Virus record (IMG/VR): IMGVR_UViG_3300006805_000155
Coordinates: 1-24,381 of that record
Length of the DNA: 24,381 nt
From: a virus
Direction: 5' to 3' (one strand)
Each line of letters starts with the position of its first letter. Within the stretch, counting starts at the first letter, position 1. The notes below the pieces were generated by a model. That model saw only the letters and a list, made by a program, of their open reading frames with translations. It ran no database searches and was not told the DNA's origin. The position numbers were made by a program, and so were the translations under genes. This document shows, piece by piece, positions 6,722-12,268 of the stretch.

Positions 6722-7568
6722 GGGAAATTGCTCCAGATTGTGTCAGTTTTCGGATTCTGACAGGTGAAAAAGGGTGAAAGTGGGATGAAAATGGGGGTTG
6801 ACAACCTAATAGTAAATGTGATATGTGAAATTTGAAAAATAATTTAATTTTGTCGTGAATTGTATAAAATAGGCGTTTTAGAGGCCGAAAAACAGCACAA
6901 TTGGTTAAAAAATGAACTGCTGTATAAATTTTTTATGTACAGGAAAGCACTGTCTTTATTCTTTTTTCTGATAAGAAAGGTGATTGTTAGCGGAAAAAAC
7001 GATGAAGAGTGAAAACTAGATCAAATGATTCGAGCTGTGTCAAATAGAGAAAATTGAAAGTGTTGAAAAAAAGGGGTAAAAACCATACTTTTTAGTGTTT
7101 GTCAACGATTTGGGGGTTTCGAGGGGGGTTGACAACTAAGTGATTGATTCCAGACATGTATTTGGAGCGAAATGTCTGATTGTTCAAAAAACGTACAAAC
7201 CAGCTGCTTGGGCTAAATTGCGAGTTTTTTGGTGGTAGCAGATTTGACTCCCTTTTAGTGACCAAAAAGAGCTGGTTTTTGGGGTCAATTTCGGGCTGAT
7301 TTGATCAAAAAGTGAGCGGTTTTTTCTGTCATTTCGGCCAATTGGGGTTGGTTTTAGATTGACCAAATTAGCGTACAAAATTGGTAGGTATATAGTCATG
7401 GATTTCTGAGCCTCTCAACCATAGAGAGGTCTTGGTTGCGGCATTTTGTGGTCGTTTTTGACCCTGTAAATGGATTTTGGTGGTTGAGTGCGTAAATGTA
7501 AGGGTTGAGGGATTCTAATTATGTCTCTGGATGGCTCTGGGAAGCGTTTAGAGCGCTTTTAGAGCTAC

Positions 7569-7590
7569 TTCTGGTACGTTGGTACCAGAA
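7569..7590. repeat. 9-bp inverted repeat
   Basis: TTCTGGTAC and GTACCAGAA with a 4-nt spacer form a perfect stem. A candidate protein-binding site at the left edge of the nested repeat structure. Confidence 0.6.
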
Positions 7591-7754
7591 GGGTGTCGTA
7601 GGAGGCTCTCAGAGCGTTTAAATTGCGGTGGCTGGCCGAGGGGTGAATTTGAGGTTCTGGCCAGTGGGGTGTGTTTGGGCATTTGTGTGAGGTCTCGCGA
7701 GAGTTCACGATTGCAGTCCTGTCATTTGGGCAAAAGTGCAAATGAGGGTGCAAA

Positions 7755-7980
7755 TTTTAGTGGTAGCAGGTTAGACTGTTTTACGGTTTATACTTCTATA
7801 TATAGAGTTATTTTTGGCTCAAATTATATTTTTTTATTTTTTTTTCTCTAAAAACACTTGACAAACACTTGTCAAGTGTGGTAGCAAAAAATAATTTTTT
7901 GTTACTTGTATAAGATTTTTTTTACTTACCCTATAGCCCTCTACTAAACTCAAAAACAGTCTAACTTGCTACCACTAAAA
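7755..7980. repeat. Large concentric inverted repeat with core palindrome
   Basis: The outer arms are 28 bp each, 7755-7782 and 7953-7980, matching at 27 of 28 positions in inverted orientation. At the shared centre is an 11-bp perfect palindrome, 7854-7864 against 7869-7879 (ACACTTGACAA), with a 4-nt spacer. Both share a midpoint within 1 bp (7867). The arms contain the GTGGTAGCA box. The interior is extremely A/T-rich. This symmetry suggests an initiator or repressor complex site. Confidence 0.75.
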
Positions 7981-8180
7981 AGAGTAAAAAACTGAAATCG
8001 AGCCAGCCGTATCTAATTGGTCTCAAGAATGCCCCTAGAATCGCTCTATTTGCGTCCTAACGCTCCTAAACTACCCTAACTGGCACAACCCTACCTGAAG
8101 GCTCTCAAACAGGCTTAAAACGCTTCCTACGAGCTTCTAGCGCTATGGCACTTTTGGGTTGTCAGAACGTCACTTTTGGC

Positions 8181-8290
8181 ATTTATTATAAACTTTGACC
8201 GCTCACATTATAATGGTCACCAGAATTTATTATAGTGGTGGTCGGGATTTATTATATTAGCAGTCAGAATTTATTATATAGTGGTGAGGG
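8181..8290. repeat. Five-unit 22-bp iteron array
   Basis: ATTATA occurs at 8185, 8207, 8229, 8251 and 8273, exactly 22 bp apart. Four of the five units carry the longer ATTTATTATA (8181, 8225, 8247, 8269). The second half of each unit is looser, with GTCA, GGTC or GACC elements and often CAGA. A 22-bp phase puts each box on the same DNA face, as in iterons bound by replication initiators or in operator arrays. Confidence 0.75.
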
Positions 8291-8294
8291 CGTT

Positions 8295-8320
8295 ATTAAC
8301 TTTCATTAACTGGTATTAAC
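8295..8320. repeat. Three ATTAAC boxes at 10-bp spacing
   Basis: ATTAAC occurs at 8295, 8305 and 8315, directly after the 22-bp array and in phase with it for the first box. The one-turn spacing suggests a second binding module or an unwinding element. Confidence 0.6.
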
Positions 8321-8347
8321 TAGATTTCCCTGACTCTATAGAAATCA

Positions 8348-8521
8348 ATGACTTACGAATTACCTGCACTTTTGGGGTTGGGTGGAGGTGTCCTCAGTTT
8401 TGAGGAGACCACAAAGGCTCGAATTGATCAAATTTTAGCTCCTGAAATTCAGGAGCTAAAATTCAATCAGCTGAGTTTTCGGCCGATTGAATTTCACTCA
8501 CCCCAAAACTGGGGTGAGTGA
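8348..8521 (+). CDS. Small hypothetical protein, 57 aa, frame continues past TGA
   Basis: ATG at 8348 opens a 57-codon frame (MTYELPALLGLGGGVLSFEE... ending SPQNWGE) that stops at TGA 8519-8521. The same frame then stays open for 46 more codons to TAG at 8660. That part is also protein-like (SSKLDDSILSHEEYQQLTD...). No clear Shine-Dalgarno is present. The frame contains three perfect palindromes. It could be a real small gene, a gene broken by a stop, a readthrough product, or a structured non-coding region that happens to be open. I recognise no family. Confidence 0.4.
   Translation: MTYELPALLGLGGGVLSFEETTKARIDQILAPEIQELKFNQLSFRPIEFHSPQNWGE
8431..8463. repeat. 16-bp perfect inverted repeat
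   Basis: The arms 8431-8446 and 8448-8463 are perfect inverse complements separated by one base. The arm includes TTTTAGCTC, which recurs in the terminator stem at 8747-8755. Confidence 0.7.
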
Positions 8522-8522
8522 A
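8493..8522. repeat. 13-bp perfect inverted repeat
   Basis: TTCACTCACCCCA (8493-8505) and TGGGGTGAGTGAA (8510-8522) with AAAC between. The stem covers the in-frame TGA of the small reading frame at 8519-8521. Confidence 0.7.
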
Positions 8523-8629
8523 TTTTAACCACTAGCGGTGGTGCAGCTAGAAGGAAGTCACTACAAAACTTTCGTAGTTCAAAATTAGATGATTCAATTC
8601 TGAGTCATGAGGAATATCAACAACTTACA

Positions 8630-8653
8630 GATGCGTTCAAATTTGAGCGCATC
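8630..8653. repeat. 24-bp near-perfect palindrome
   Basis: GATGCG / T / TCAAATTTGA / G / CGCATC: symmetric except for one position pair (8636/8647). It lies about 30 bp upstream of a TATAAT box, so it could be an operator for the rha promoter. Confidence 0.55.
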
Positions 8654-8682
8654 TATTGGTAGCCAAAACCCCAAAAACCGCT

Positions 8683-8688
8683 TATAAT
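8683..8688 (+). promoter_or_regulatory. Candidate -10 box of rha promoter
   Basis: A perfect TATAAT at 8683-8688 on the rightward strand. The -35 region (TAGCCA at 17 bp spacing) is poor, so activation by a bound protein is plausible. It would give a leader of about 130 nt before rha that includes the 8744-8811 terminator. Confidence 0.45.
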
Positions 8689-8743
8689 AGCTATATCCAC
8701 GGTGAGTAGTGTCTAAGTGGTTGAGATGGCAAGTAAATTTTTG

Positions 8744-8811
8744 AAGTTTTAGCTCTGTAATCGGAGGCTGCTTGCGCCTACACTACCCGATTATAGAGCT
8801 AAAACTTTTTT
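8744..8811 (+). terminator. Attenuator-like intrinsic terminator upstream of rha
   Basis: The stem 8744-8764 pairs with 8787-8807: 13 bp, then a pair that is G-T on the + strand (a G-U pair in rightward RNA), then 7 bp. The apical loop holds AGGC/GCCT. The stem is followed by a run of T (8806-8811). It ends 15 nt before the rha ATG and downstream of the TATAAT at 8683, the position of an attenuator. Confidence 0.65.
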
Positions 8812-8826
8812 ATTGAGTGAAATTTG

Positions 8827-9558
8827 ATGAAAAATACCCTGCAAGTGACTGAAAACGCTGTAGTTTCTATGACGAGTCTAGAAATCGTTGAATTTATCAA
8901 TTCACGCCGTCCAGAGGGTTCGGCTGAGTTGCGTCATGATAACTTTATGGCGAAAGTACCCCAAGTATTGGGTGAAATAGGTGCCCTAAATTTTAAGGGC
9001 ACCTATTTTGACACTCAAAACAAGGAGAGACCCTGCTACCGATTCCCAAAACGAGAATCCATGTTGATGGCCATGTCTTACGACTACGCCGCCCAAGCTG
9101 CAATCTACGACCGCTGGCAAGAGCTAGAAACCCAAGTCCAGCAACTAGAGTCCAAAAAACTCAAACAACTGGAGGATCGCAATTATCTGCTCATTCACGA
9201 CTTATCGGACAACATCAGCCACATCGCCAGCAGTATGAACGCGATTAAGGCTGCCGAAAAGGAGGTTAAGCTGATCAAGACACGCATGGCCGATTATATC
9301 GACGAGCGCGTGACTGATTTGCGTGAAGTGGCCTATGACTTGCGCGAAGCTGGTGAAATCGGACTTGCTAAGGAGTTAATATCAGTGGTTAGGGCTATGC
9401 TCAGAGACCTGAAAGGTGTCACGAACCCTAAGAATGAGGCACTTACTGCTTGGTGTTTTGTGTCCGAGTCAGGACTTGACCGCTACGCACGAGAGCGTGT
9501 AGCACTTATGGATCGCTACGCACAATTGGAACAACTGGAACAAGTTGAAAATTCCTAA
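8827..9558 (+). CDS. rha: Rha-family phage regulatory protein
   Basis: A 243-aa product. Residues 14-95 match the Rha layout: MTSLEIVEFINSRR, the segment ELRHDNFMAKVPQVLGEIGALNFKGTYFDTQNKERPCYRFPKRE, then LMAMSYDYAAQAAIYDRWQELE. Rha proteins are phage regulators with a presumed DNA-binding N-domain. Residues 100-165 are charged and helical, probably a coiled coil (LEDRNYLL...KAAEKEVKLIKTRMADYIDERV). The usual downstream Ant or KilA-type domain is not evident. I chose ATG 8827 over the adjacent TTG; both have only a weak GAGTG site. A 13-bp perfect palindrome (8975-9008) sits inside the Rha domain coding sequence. Confidence 0.85.
   Translation: MKNTLQVTENAVVSMTSLEIVEFINSRRPEGSAELRHDNFMAKVPQVLGEIGALNFKGTYFDTQNKERPCYRFPKRESMLMAMSYDYAAQAAIYDRWQELETQVQQLESKKLKQLEDRNYLLIHDLSDNISHIASSMNAIKAAEKEVKLIKTRMADYIDERVTDLREVAYDLREAGEIGLAKELISVVRAMLRDLKGVTNPKNEALTAWCFVSESGLDRYARERVALMDRYAQLEQLEQVENS
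8975..9008. repeat. 13-bp inverted repeat inside rha
   Basis: AAATAGGTGCCCT (8975-8987) and AGGGCACCTATTT (8996-9008) flank an 8-nt A/T spacer. It encodes ordinary Rha-domain residues (EIGALNFKGTYF), so it is a symmetry embedded in coding sequence. Confidence 0.65.
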
Positions 9559-9608
9559 CCAAAACAGAAATAGCTTTGGTTAAAAATCTCGTAAATCTCG
9601 TAAATCTC

Positions 9609-9642
9609 AAGGAGGGTTTTGAATTTTCAAAACCCTCCTTTC
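9609..9642. terminator. Bidirectional terminator between rha and 70-aa gene
   Basis: The 15-bp perfect arms 9609-9623 and 9626-9640 (AAGGAGGGTTTTGAA) lie between the convergent rha and 70-aa genes. T residues follow on the + side and A/T follows on the other. A weaker 8-bp hairpin (9556-9563 with 9575-9582) starts at the rha stop codon. Confidence 0.65.
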
Positions 9643-9656
9643 TACATCAGACCCTC

Positions 9657-9869
9657 TTAGACCAGCGAAAACCGACGCGCCCCTGCCGTGGCAGTCGATT
9701 TGATTCTTTCGGCTGTCTGATGATGGCGCTTGGCCACTGTGAGTGCAGCGAGGATCGCAACGCTTTCGAGACGGTACTGGCGACCCTCTACAACCCAAAC
9801 AAGTCGGCCATTCATGGCCTTTTGAGTGGTTTCCACTTGGCTATTGCCAACAACAACGAGATTTTTCAT
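9657..9869 (-). CDS. Hypothetical protein, 70 aa
   Basis: A 70-aa product beginning MKNLVVVGNSQVETTQKAM. The first half reads like a strand-turn-helix-strand (LVVVGNSQVETTQKAMNGRLVWVVEGRQYRLESVAIL), the C-terminus is basic (AKRHHQTAERIKSTATAGARR). AAGGAG sits 9 nt before this ATG, whereas an ATG two codons earlier is too close, which decides the start. It follows one copy of the duplicated hairpin leader. Basic charge permits nucleic acid binding; no family is recognised. Confidence 0.6.
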   Translation of the reverse strand: MKNLVVVGNSQVETTQKAMNGRLVWVVEGRQYRLESVAILAALTVAKRHHQTAERIKSTATAGARRFSLV

Positions 9870-9877
9870 AACCATAA

Positions 9878-9976
9878 ACTCCTTCGGCCTTGATAGGTGG
9901 CCAGCCATAAAGCAATGAATTCAAATCTTGAACCCATTGCTTTATGCAGTCAGTTTTATGGCATGACTAGGCCAAA
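9878..9976 (-). promoter_or_regulatory. Duplicated structured leader, copy A
   Basis: Read leftward: a conserved 29-nt block (9976-9948) containing GGCCTAGTCATGCC and CATAAAACTGACT, then a hairpin (9906-9917 with 9935-9946, and an inner TTCAA/TTGAA stem), then conserved GGCTGGCCACCTATCAAGG reaching GCCGAAGGAG, the ribosome site of the 70-aa gene. Copy B is at 10446-10542. The flanks are almost identical but the stem sequence is entirely different. The A/T-rich element may be a promoter -10. Confidence 0.65.
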
Positions 9977-9989
9977 TTTGGGTACTACT

Positions 9990-10130
9990 TCACTTCCGCC
10001 CACGTCGCCGTGAGCAGATAGCTATCTTTTTGGGTTGGATTTTGCGGGGTGCAGGGTGGTAGACACTGGTTATATTGTCAGCTAGGCCAGCACGCCGGAA
10101 GAACCAACTTGGAAACATACTGGTGTCCAT
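9990..10130 (-). CDS. Possible small basic protein, 46 aa
   Basis: The ATG overlaps the stop of the 102-aa gene as TAATG, an arrangement for coupled translation. The 46-aa product begins MDTSMFPSWFFRRAGLADN and ends in a basic tail (SRRRGRK). It has no Shine-Dalgarno of its own. The basic tail and aromatic N-terminus are unusual for a random frame, but the length is too short for certainty. The second Met (residue 5) is an alternative start. Confidence 0.38.
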   Translation of the reverse strand: MDTSMFPSWFFRRAGLADNITSVYHPAPRKIQPKKIAICSRRRGRK

Positions 10131-10438
10131 TAGGCTTCAACCACGTGCCACTTGTCGTGGCTGGTCTTCACCCAATGGATCTCTTGATCGGGGCAGTAAT
10201 CGAACCCACGAATCACTTCAACCACGTCAGCCCCCAAGGGGAGGCTGCACAGAATCTCAAATACCTCACCGAACCCAACATACTTTGCCCCAACATAGGC
10301 CGCGAGGTCACGGCGAATATTGAGTTCTGCGAAGTTTTTGGCAGGTGGGATTGACAGATAATGTGAGGCTGTGCCATTGAAGGTGAACTCTGCGAAAGAC
10401 GCAAGTGTTTCTGTGCTGGTGTAACGAGTGGTAGTCAT
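10130..10438 (-). CDS. Hypothetical protein, 102 aa
   Basis: A 102-aa product beginning MTTTRYTSTETLASFAEFTF. The middle (ELNIRRDLAAYVGAKYVGFGEVFEILCSLPLGADVVEVI) looks like alternating helix and strand. The C-terminus is EIHWVKTSHDKWHVVEA. A strong GAGGAG precedes the ATG, itself the end of leader copy B. I recognise no family. It shares the leader with the 70-aa gene, so both are probably regulated alike. Confidence 0.65.
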   Translation of the reverse strand: MTTTRYTSTETLASFAEFTFNGTASHYLSIPPAKNFAELNIRRDLAAYVGAKYVGFGEVFEILCSLPLGADVVEVIRGFDYCPDQEIHWVKTSHDKWHVVEA

Positions 10439-10445
10439 GGGTAAA

Positions 10446-10542
10446 ACTCCTCGGCCTTGATAGGTGGCCAGCCGTAAAGGTTTGAAAATTATCTAATTTT
10501 CAAACCTTTACGGAGTCAGTTTATAGGCATGACTAGGCCAAA
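10446..10542 (-). promoter_or_regulatory. Duplicated structured leader, copy B
   Basis: The same flanks as copy A: 10542-10514 differs from copy A at about 2 of 29 positions, with CTATAAACTGACT in place of CATAAAACTGACT. The distal flank ends GGCCGAGGAG. Between them is a perfect 20-bp inverted repeat (10472-10491 with 10494-10513, 2-nt spacer) unrelated in sequence to the copy A stem. Keeping pairing while changing sequence argues that the hairpin itself is selected. Confidence 0.7.
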
Positions 10543-10546
10543 CTCA

Positions 10547-10762
10547 TTATCGGCGGTAATATCCAAGCACGTTGGCAATGCACAGCATCGCCATGTAAGA
10601 GAACACATGGGGCATTTGCGCTCTCGCGCCCCAGTAAGAGACCAGTTCAAACTGATCCACGTTGGCGAGAATTGCCAGAATGACCGCAAACACGGCCAGA
10701 ATGAAGCAAAAAACACGGCGGGTGTCCAAAATGGCGACGTTGCGCCAGAAGGTAGTTTGCAT
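10547..10762 (-). CDS. Small membrane protein, two probable helices, 71 aa
   Basis: A 71-aa product. Residues 16-35 (RRVFCFILAVFAVILAILAN) form a clear transmembrane helix. Residues 50-66 (PHVFSYMAMLCIANVLG) are a second probable one, followed by basic YYRR. GGAG precedes the ATG by about 10 nt, and the longer upstream frame lacks a site. A 17-bp hairpin lies just upstream (10784-10820). Two-helix phage membrane proteins may be holins, superinfection-exclusion or host-interaction proteins. There is no lysis gene nearby to favour holin. Confidence 0.65.
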   Translation of the reverse strand: MQTTFWRNVAILDTRRVFCFILAVFAVILAILANVDQFELVSYWGARAQMPHVFSYMAMLCIANVLGYYRR

Positions 10763-10783
10763 GGGGGTATCTCCAGACGTGAT

Positions 10784-10820
10784 TAAACACAAGCAAACGG
10801 ATTCCGTTCGCTTGTGTTTA
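10784..10820 (-). repeat. 17-bp hairpin upstream of membrane gene
   Basis: The arms 10784-10800 and 10804-10820 pair at all positions but one. In leftward RNA that one is a G-U pair, whereas on the + strand it would be A-C. That asymmetry fits a structure acting in the leftward mRNA. It ends about 12 nt before the ribosome site. Confidence 0.6.
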
Positions 10821-10868
10821 AAAACGGCTTTTTCCTACAGAATTTTGAATTTTAAAAAAAGTCCCCAA

Positions 10869-10874
10869 ATTATA
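10869..10874 (-). promoter_or_regulatory. Candidate -10 box, leftward
   Basis: A perfect TATAAT read leftward, about 105 bp upstream of the membrane protein start. No convincing -35 element is seen at 16-18 bp. Confidence 0.4.
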
Positions 10875-10992
10875 AAAATTTGCAAATATCCAGTTTGGCT
10901 TTTGTTGAAAAAGCTTTCTCTCAAAAAAGCCCTTTTAATGTGCATATATCATGTGCATTATAAACACACGACGCACGCCTAAAGCACGCGCC

Positions 10993-11039
10993 CACACACA
11001 CGCACGCACACACGCACGCACACACGCACACACGCACGC
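10993..11039. repeat. 47-bp alternating purine-pyrimidine tract
   Basis: An uninterrupted alternation of C with A or G made of CACA and CACG units, flanked by GCGCG-type sequence (10987-10991, 11051-11054). Such tracts favour left-handed Z-DNA under negative supercoiling and are prone to slippage. Confidence 0.75.
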
Positions 11040-11060
11040 CCACGCAGGGGCGCGTAAATA

Positions 11061-11085
11061 ACACACCCACTTGGGGTGTGTCAAG
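11061..11085 (-). terminator. Hairpin after 52-aa gene
   Basis: ACACACCC (11061-11068) and GGGTGTGT (11074-11081) form an 8-bp stem just beyond the stop of the leftward 52-aa gene, followed leftward by TATTT. It is a moderate intrinsic terminator candidate. Confidence 0.45.
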
Positions 11086-11091
11086 GGTTTT

Positions 11092-11250
11092 TCAGACTCG
11101 GTAGCAGAAGTTGGCTTGGTAGCCATCTTCTAGGGGGTATACTCGGTATACCTGCTGGTCTATCTGGATCAAACAGTAACCGTCAGAATGACGCGGCCAT
11201 TCGATGCGTTGAGTCGTGCTTGGTAGTTGCATTACAATGGTTGGTTGCAT
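11092..11250 (-). CDS. Small hypothetical protein, 52 aa
   Basis: A 52-aa product, MQPTIVMQLPSTTQRIEWPR then HSDGYCLIQIDQQVYRVYPL and a C-terminus EDGYQANFCYRV. TTTGGAG lies 10 nt before the ATG. The pattern suggests a four-strand beta mini-fold (IVMQL, YCLIQI, QVYRVYPL, YQANFCYRV). No family recognised. Two mutually exclusive hairpins end directly at the ribosome binding site (11267-11310), so translation or transcription may be switchable. Confidence 0.6.
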   Translation of the reverse strand: MQPTIVMQLPSTTQRIEWPRHSDGYCLIQIDQQVYRVYPLEDGYQANFCYRV

Positions 11251-11266
11251 AGTTTGGGACTCCAAA

Positions 11267-11310
11267 GGGTAGCCAATTGCTACCCTATACCGCTTGGTCG
11301 GTATAGGGTA
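11267..11310 (-). promoter_or_regulatory. Mutually exclusive leader hairpins
   Basis: GGGTAGC (11267-11273) pairs with GCTACCC (11279-11285). TACCCTATACC (11281-11291) pairs with GGTATAGGGTA (11300-11310). The segment 11281-11285 is needed by both, so only one stem can form at a time. The first stem abuts the TTTGGAG ribosome site of the 52-aa gene. This is the geometry of a switch or attenuator. Confidence 0.6.
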
Positions 11311-11318
11311 AAAATCGG

Positions 11319-11351
11319 ATCAAGGCAGGCATGATGCCTGCCTTGATTTTT
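11319..11351. terminator. 14-bp terminator hairpin after 187-aa gene
   Basis: ATCAAGGCAGGCAT (11319-11332) and its inverse complement (11334-11347) form a perfect stem with a T-run on the + side and an A/T-flanked end leftward. It lies just past the stop of the leftward 187-aa gene; it could act in both directions. Confidence 0.65.
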
Positions 11352-11354
11352 GGA

Positions 11355-11918
11355 TTAGGCGGCCTGTTCGGCTTGTGTGGCTTGCATCGCCACAAGCTCA
11401 GCCGCTATAGTGGCTCGCTGTTCAGCGCTCATACTTTTTAGCATGGCCAAAACTTGTACCACTTGGTCGACTGGCTGTTCAAGCTGTTCAGGCTGTTCAG
11501 GCTGTTCAGGCTGTTCAGGCACGTCATACTTGGACGGCACTGGCAAGTCTAATTCAGGTTCTGGATTTTCCAACTTGTGTTTGATTGCCTGCATCGTTGT
11601 GGTTGCCGCAAACAATTGAATTCTGTTCAATTGTTTGAATAGCTTGACCTGATTTTCTGTTAATTTTGAACCTTTTTGGTTCAGGTTAAACAAGGTACAA
11701 AAGTCGGCATACGAATCTGATTTTGCCGCTTTTTCAATATTGGCAACATTAGAGAAGGTGGCTTGCCATTCGAATTCATTTGCCCACAACGGCAATTTTT
11801 TGTTACCCTGCAAAGATTTTGCAACCTGTAACATTTTTACCGCATTTTTGCCGGTCACTACCATCTGGGATAGTGTTTTTACCGCTTGATCGGCTTGTTT
11901 GCGTGATAGTGTGGTCAT
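11355..11918 (-). CDS. Helical hypothetical protein with PEQ repeat, 187 aa
   Basis: A 187-aa product beginning MTTLSRKQADQAVKTLSQMV. Residues 1-115 look helical (AVKMLQVAKSLQGNKKLPLWANEFEWQATF...NQVKLFKQLNRIQLFAATTTMQ). A Pro-Glu-Gln linker follows (PEQPEQPEQPEQLEQP), coded by a 9-bp tandem repeat at about 11480-11520. The C-terminus is a helix rich in Ala and Gln (MLKSMSAEQRATIAAELVAMQA). AAGGAG precedes the ATG. The long leader from a promoter near 12290 suggests tight control. Two helical domains on a flexible linker fit a scaffold or DNA-binding protein, but no family is recognised. Confidence 0.7.
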   Translation of the reverse strand: MTTLSRKQADQAVKTLSQMVVTGKNAVKMLQVAKSLQGNKKLPLWANEFEWQATFSNVANIEKAAKSDSYADFCTLFNLNQKGSKLTENQVKLFKQLNRIQLFAATTTMQAIKHKLENPEPELDLPVPSKYDVPEQPEQPEQPEQLEQPVDQVVQVLAMLKSMSAEQRATIAAELVAMQATQAEQAA

Positions 11919-12262
11919 GGTGACTACTCCTTAAAACATTGGATGGATTATGGTTTGATCAGTGAGGGGACTTGAGCACGTGGTATCACACATAATGATC
12001 ATCATGTGTGCCTTGTTTTGTTCCTAACAGACCACTTAAAAGTGTCCTAAAGTCAAGCATAAATACACTATGCCCACAGCTTAGGTTATTAACGTGTGAT
12101 ATTCTTACTTTTCACAGTGCAAAATTTGCCCGTGTCCAGTATTTTTAGAATACCGATACCATTACCACGCTCAAGCCTAGAATCGCTTGAGAATATGCCT
12201 AAAAATAGTGCATATGATTGTTGAGCGTGCTAGGCATTATTTCGTCAATAATGCACCCAACG
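11919..12262 (-). promoter_or_regulatory. 344-nt structured leader of the 187-aa gene
   Basis: If transcription starts about 7 nt past the -10 at 12269-12274, the mRNA has a leader of roughly 344 nt. It contains GCATTATT/AATAATGC (12234-12254), CACGCTCAA/TTGAGCGTG (12166-12174 with 12221-12229) enclosing ATATGC/GCATAT (12193-12215), a competing CTCAAGC/GCTTGAG (12170-12176 with 12185-12191), GCCTAG/CTAGGC (12175-12180 with 12230-12235), and CACACAT/ATGTGTG (11987-12010). Competing helices suggest a regulatory RNA. No known riboswitch class was recognised. Confidence 0.5.
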
Positions 12263-12268
12263 TGGCGA

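Larger units (their letters stand above)
6722..8347. other. 1.6-kb non-coding island, origin-like
   Basis: No frame here has a good start, ribosome site and protein-like composition. The island is A/T-rich with many T-runs and contains nested inverted repeats (7755-7980), GTGGTAGCA boxes (7232, 7760, 7878, and reversed at 7967-7975), a TCTGGTAC/GTACCAGA palindrome (7569-7590), TCTCGCGAGA near 7690, a 22-bp-period box array (8181-8290) and ATTAAC boxes (8295-8320). Two near-identical GGGGGTTGACAAC sequences occur near 6795 and 7126. Position between a leftward and a rightward block plus this repeat content fit a replication origin and control region. That is inference. Confidence 0.6.
10763..11091. 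other. Intergenic region with hairpin, -10 box and CA/CG tract
   Basis: 329 bp without a convincing gene. It contains the 17-bp hairpin 10784-10820, a TATAAT box for leftward transcription at 10869-10874, two ATGTGCAT direct copies near 10938-10958, a long alternating purine-pyrimidine tract (10993-11039), and a hairpin at 11061-11081. Confidence 0.6.

Noticed and set aside
6798-6825. Promoter at GGGGGTTGACAAC (and its near copy at 7126)
   Set aside because: The -35-like TTGACA has no acceptable -10 at 16-18 bp in either copy, so I keep them only as a repeated motif.
7184-7399. Leftward 71-aa frame in the non-coding island
   Set aside because: The ribosome site is poorly spaced, the composition is not protein-like and it crosses a GTGGTAGCA box.
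7579-7851. Rightward 90-aa frame in the island
   Set aside because: It has no ribosome site, covers one arm of the inverted repeat, and ends in a poly-Phe artefact of the T-run.
8701-8820. tRNA-like gene before rha
   Set aside because: The fold is a single long stem with a U-run; no acceptor, T-arm consensus or CCA context was found.
10935-11126. Leftward 63-aa Cys/Ala/Val-rich frame
   Set aside because: It is a translation of the CA/CG alternating tract and overlaps the end of the 52-aa gene.
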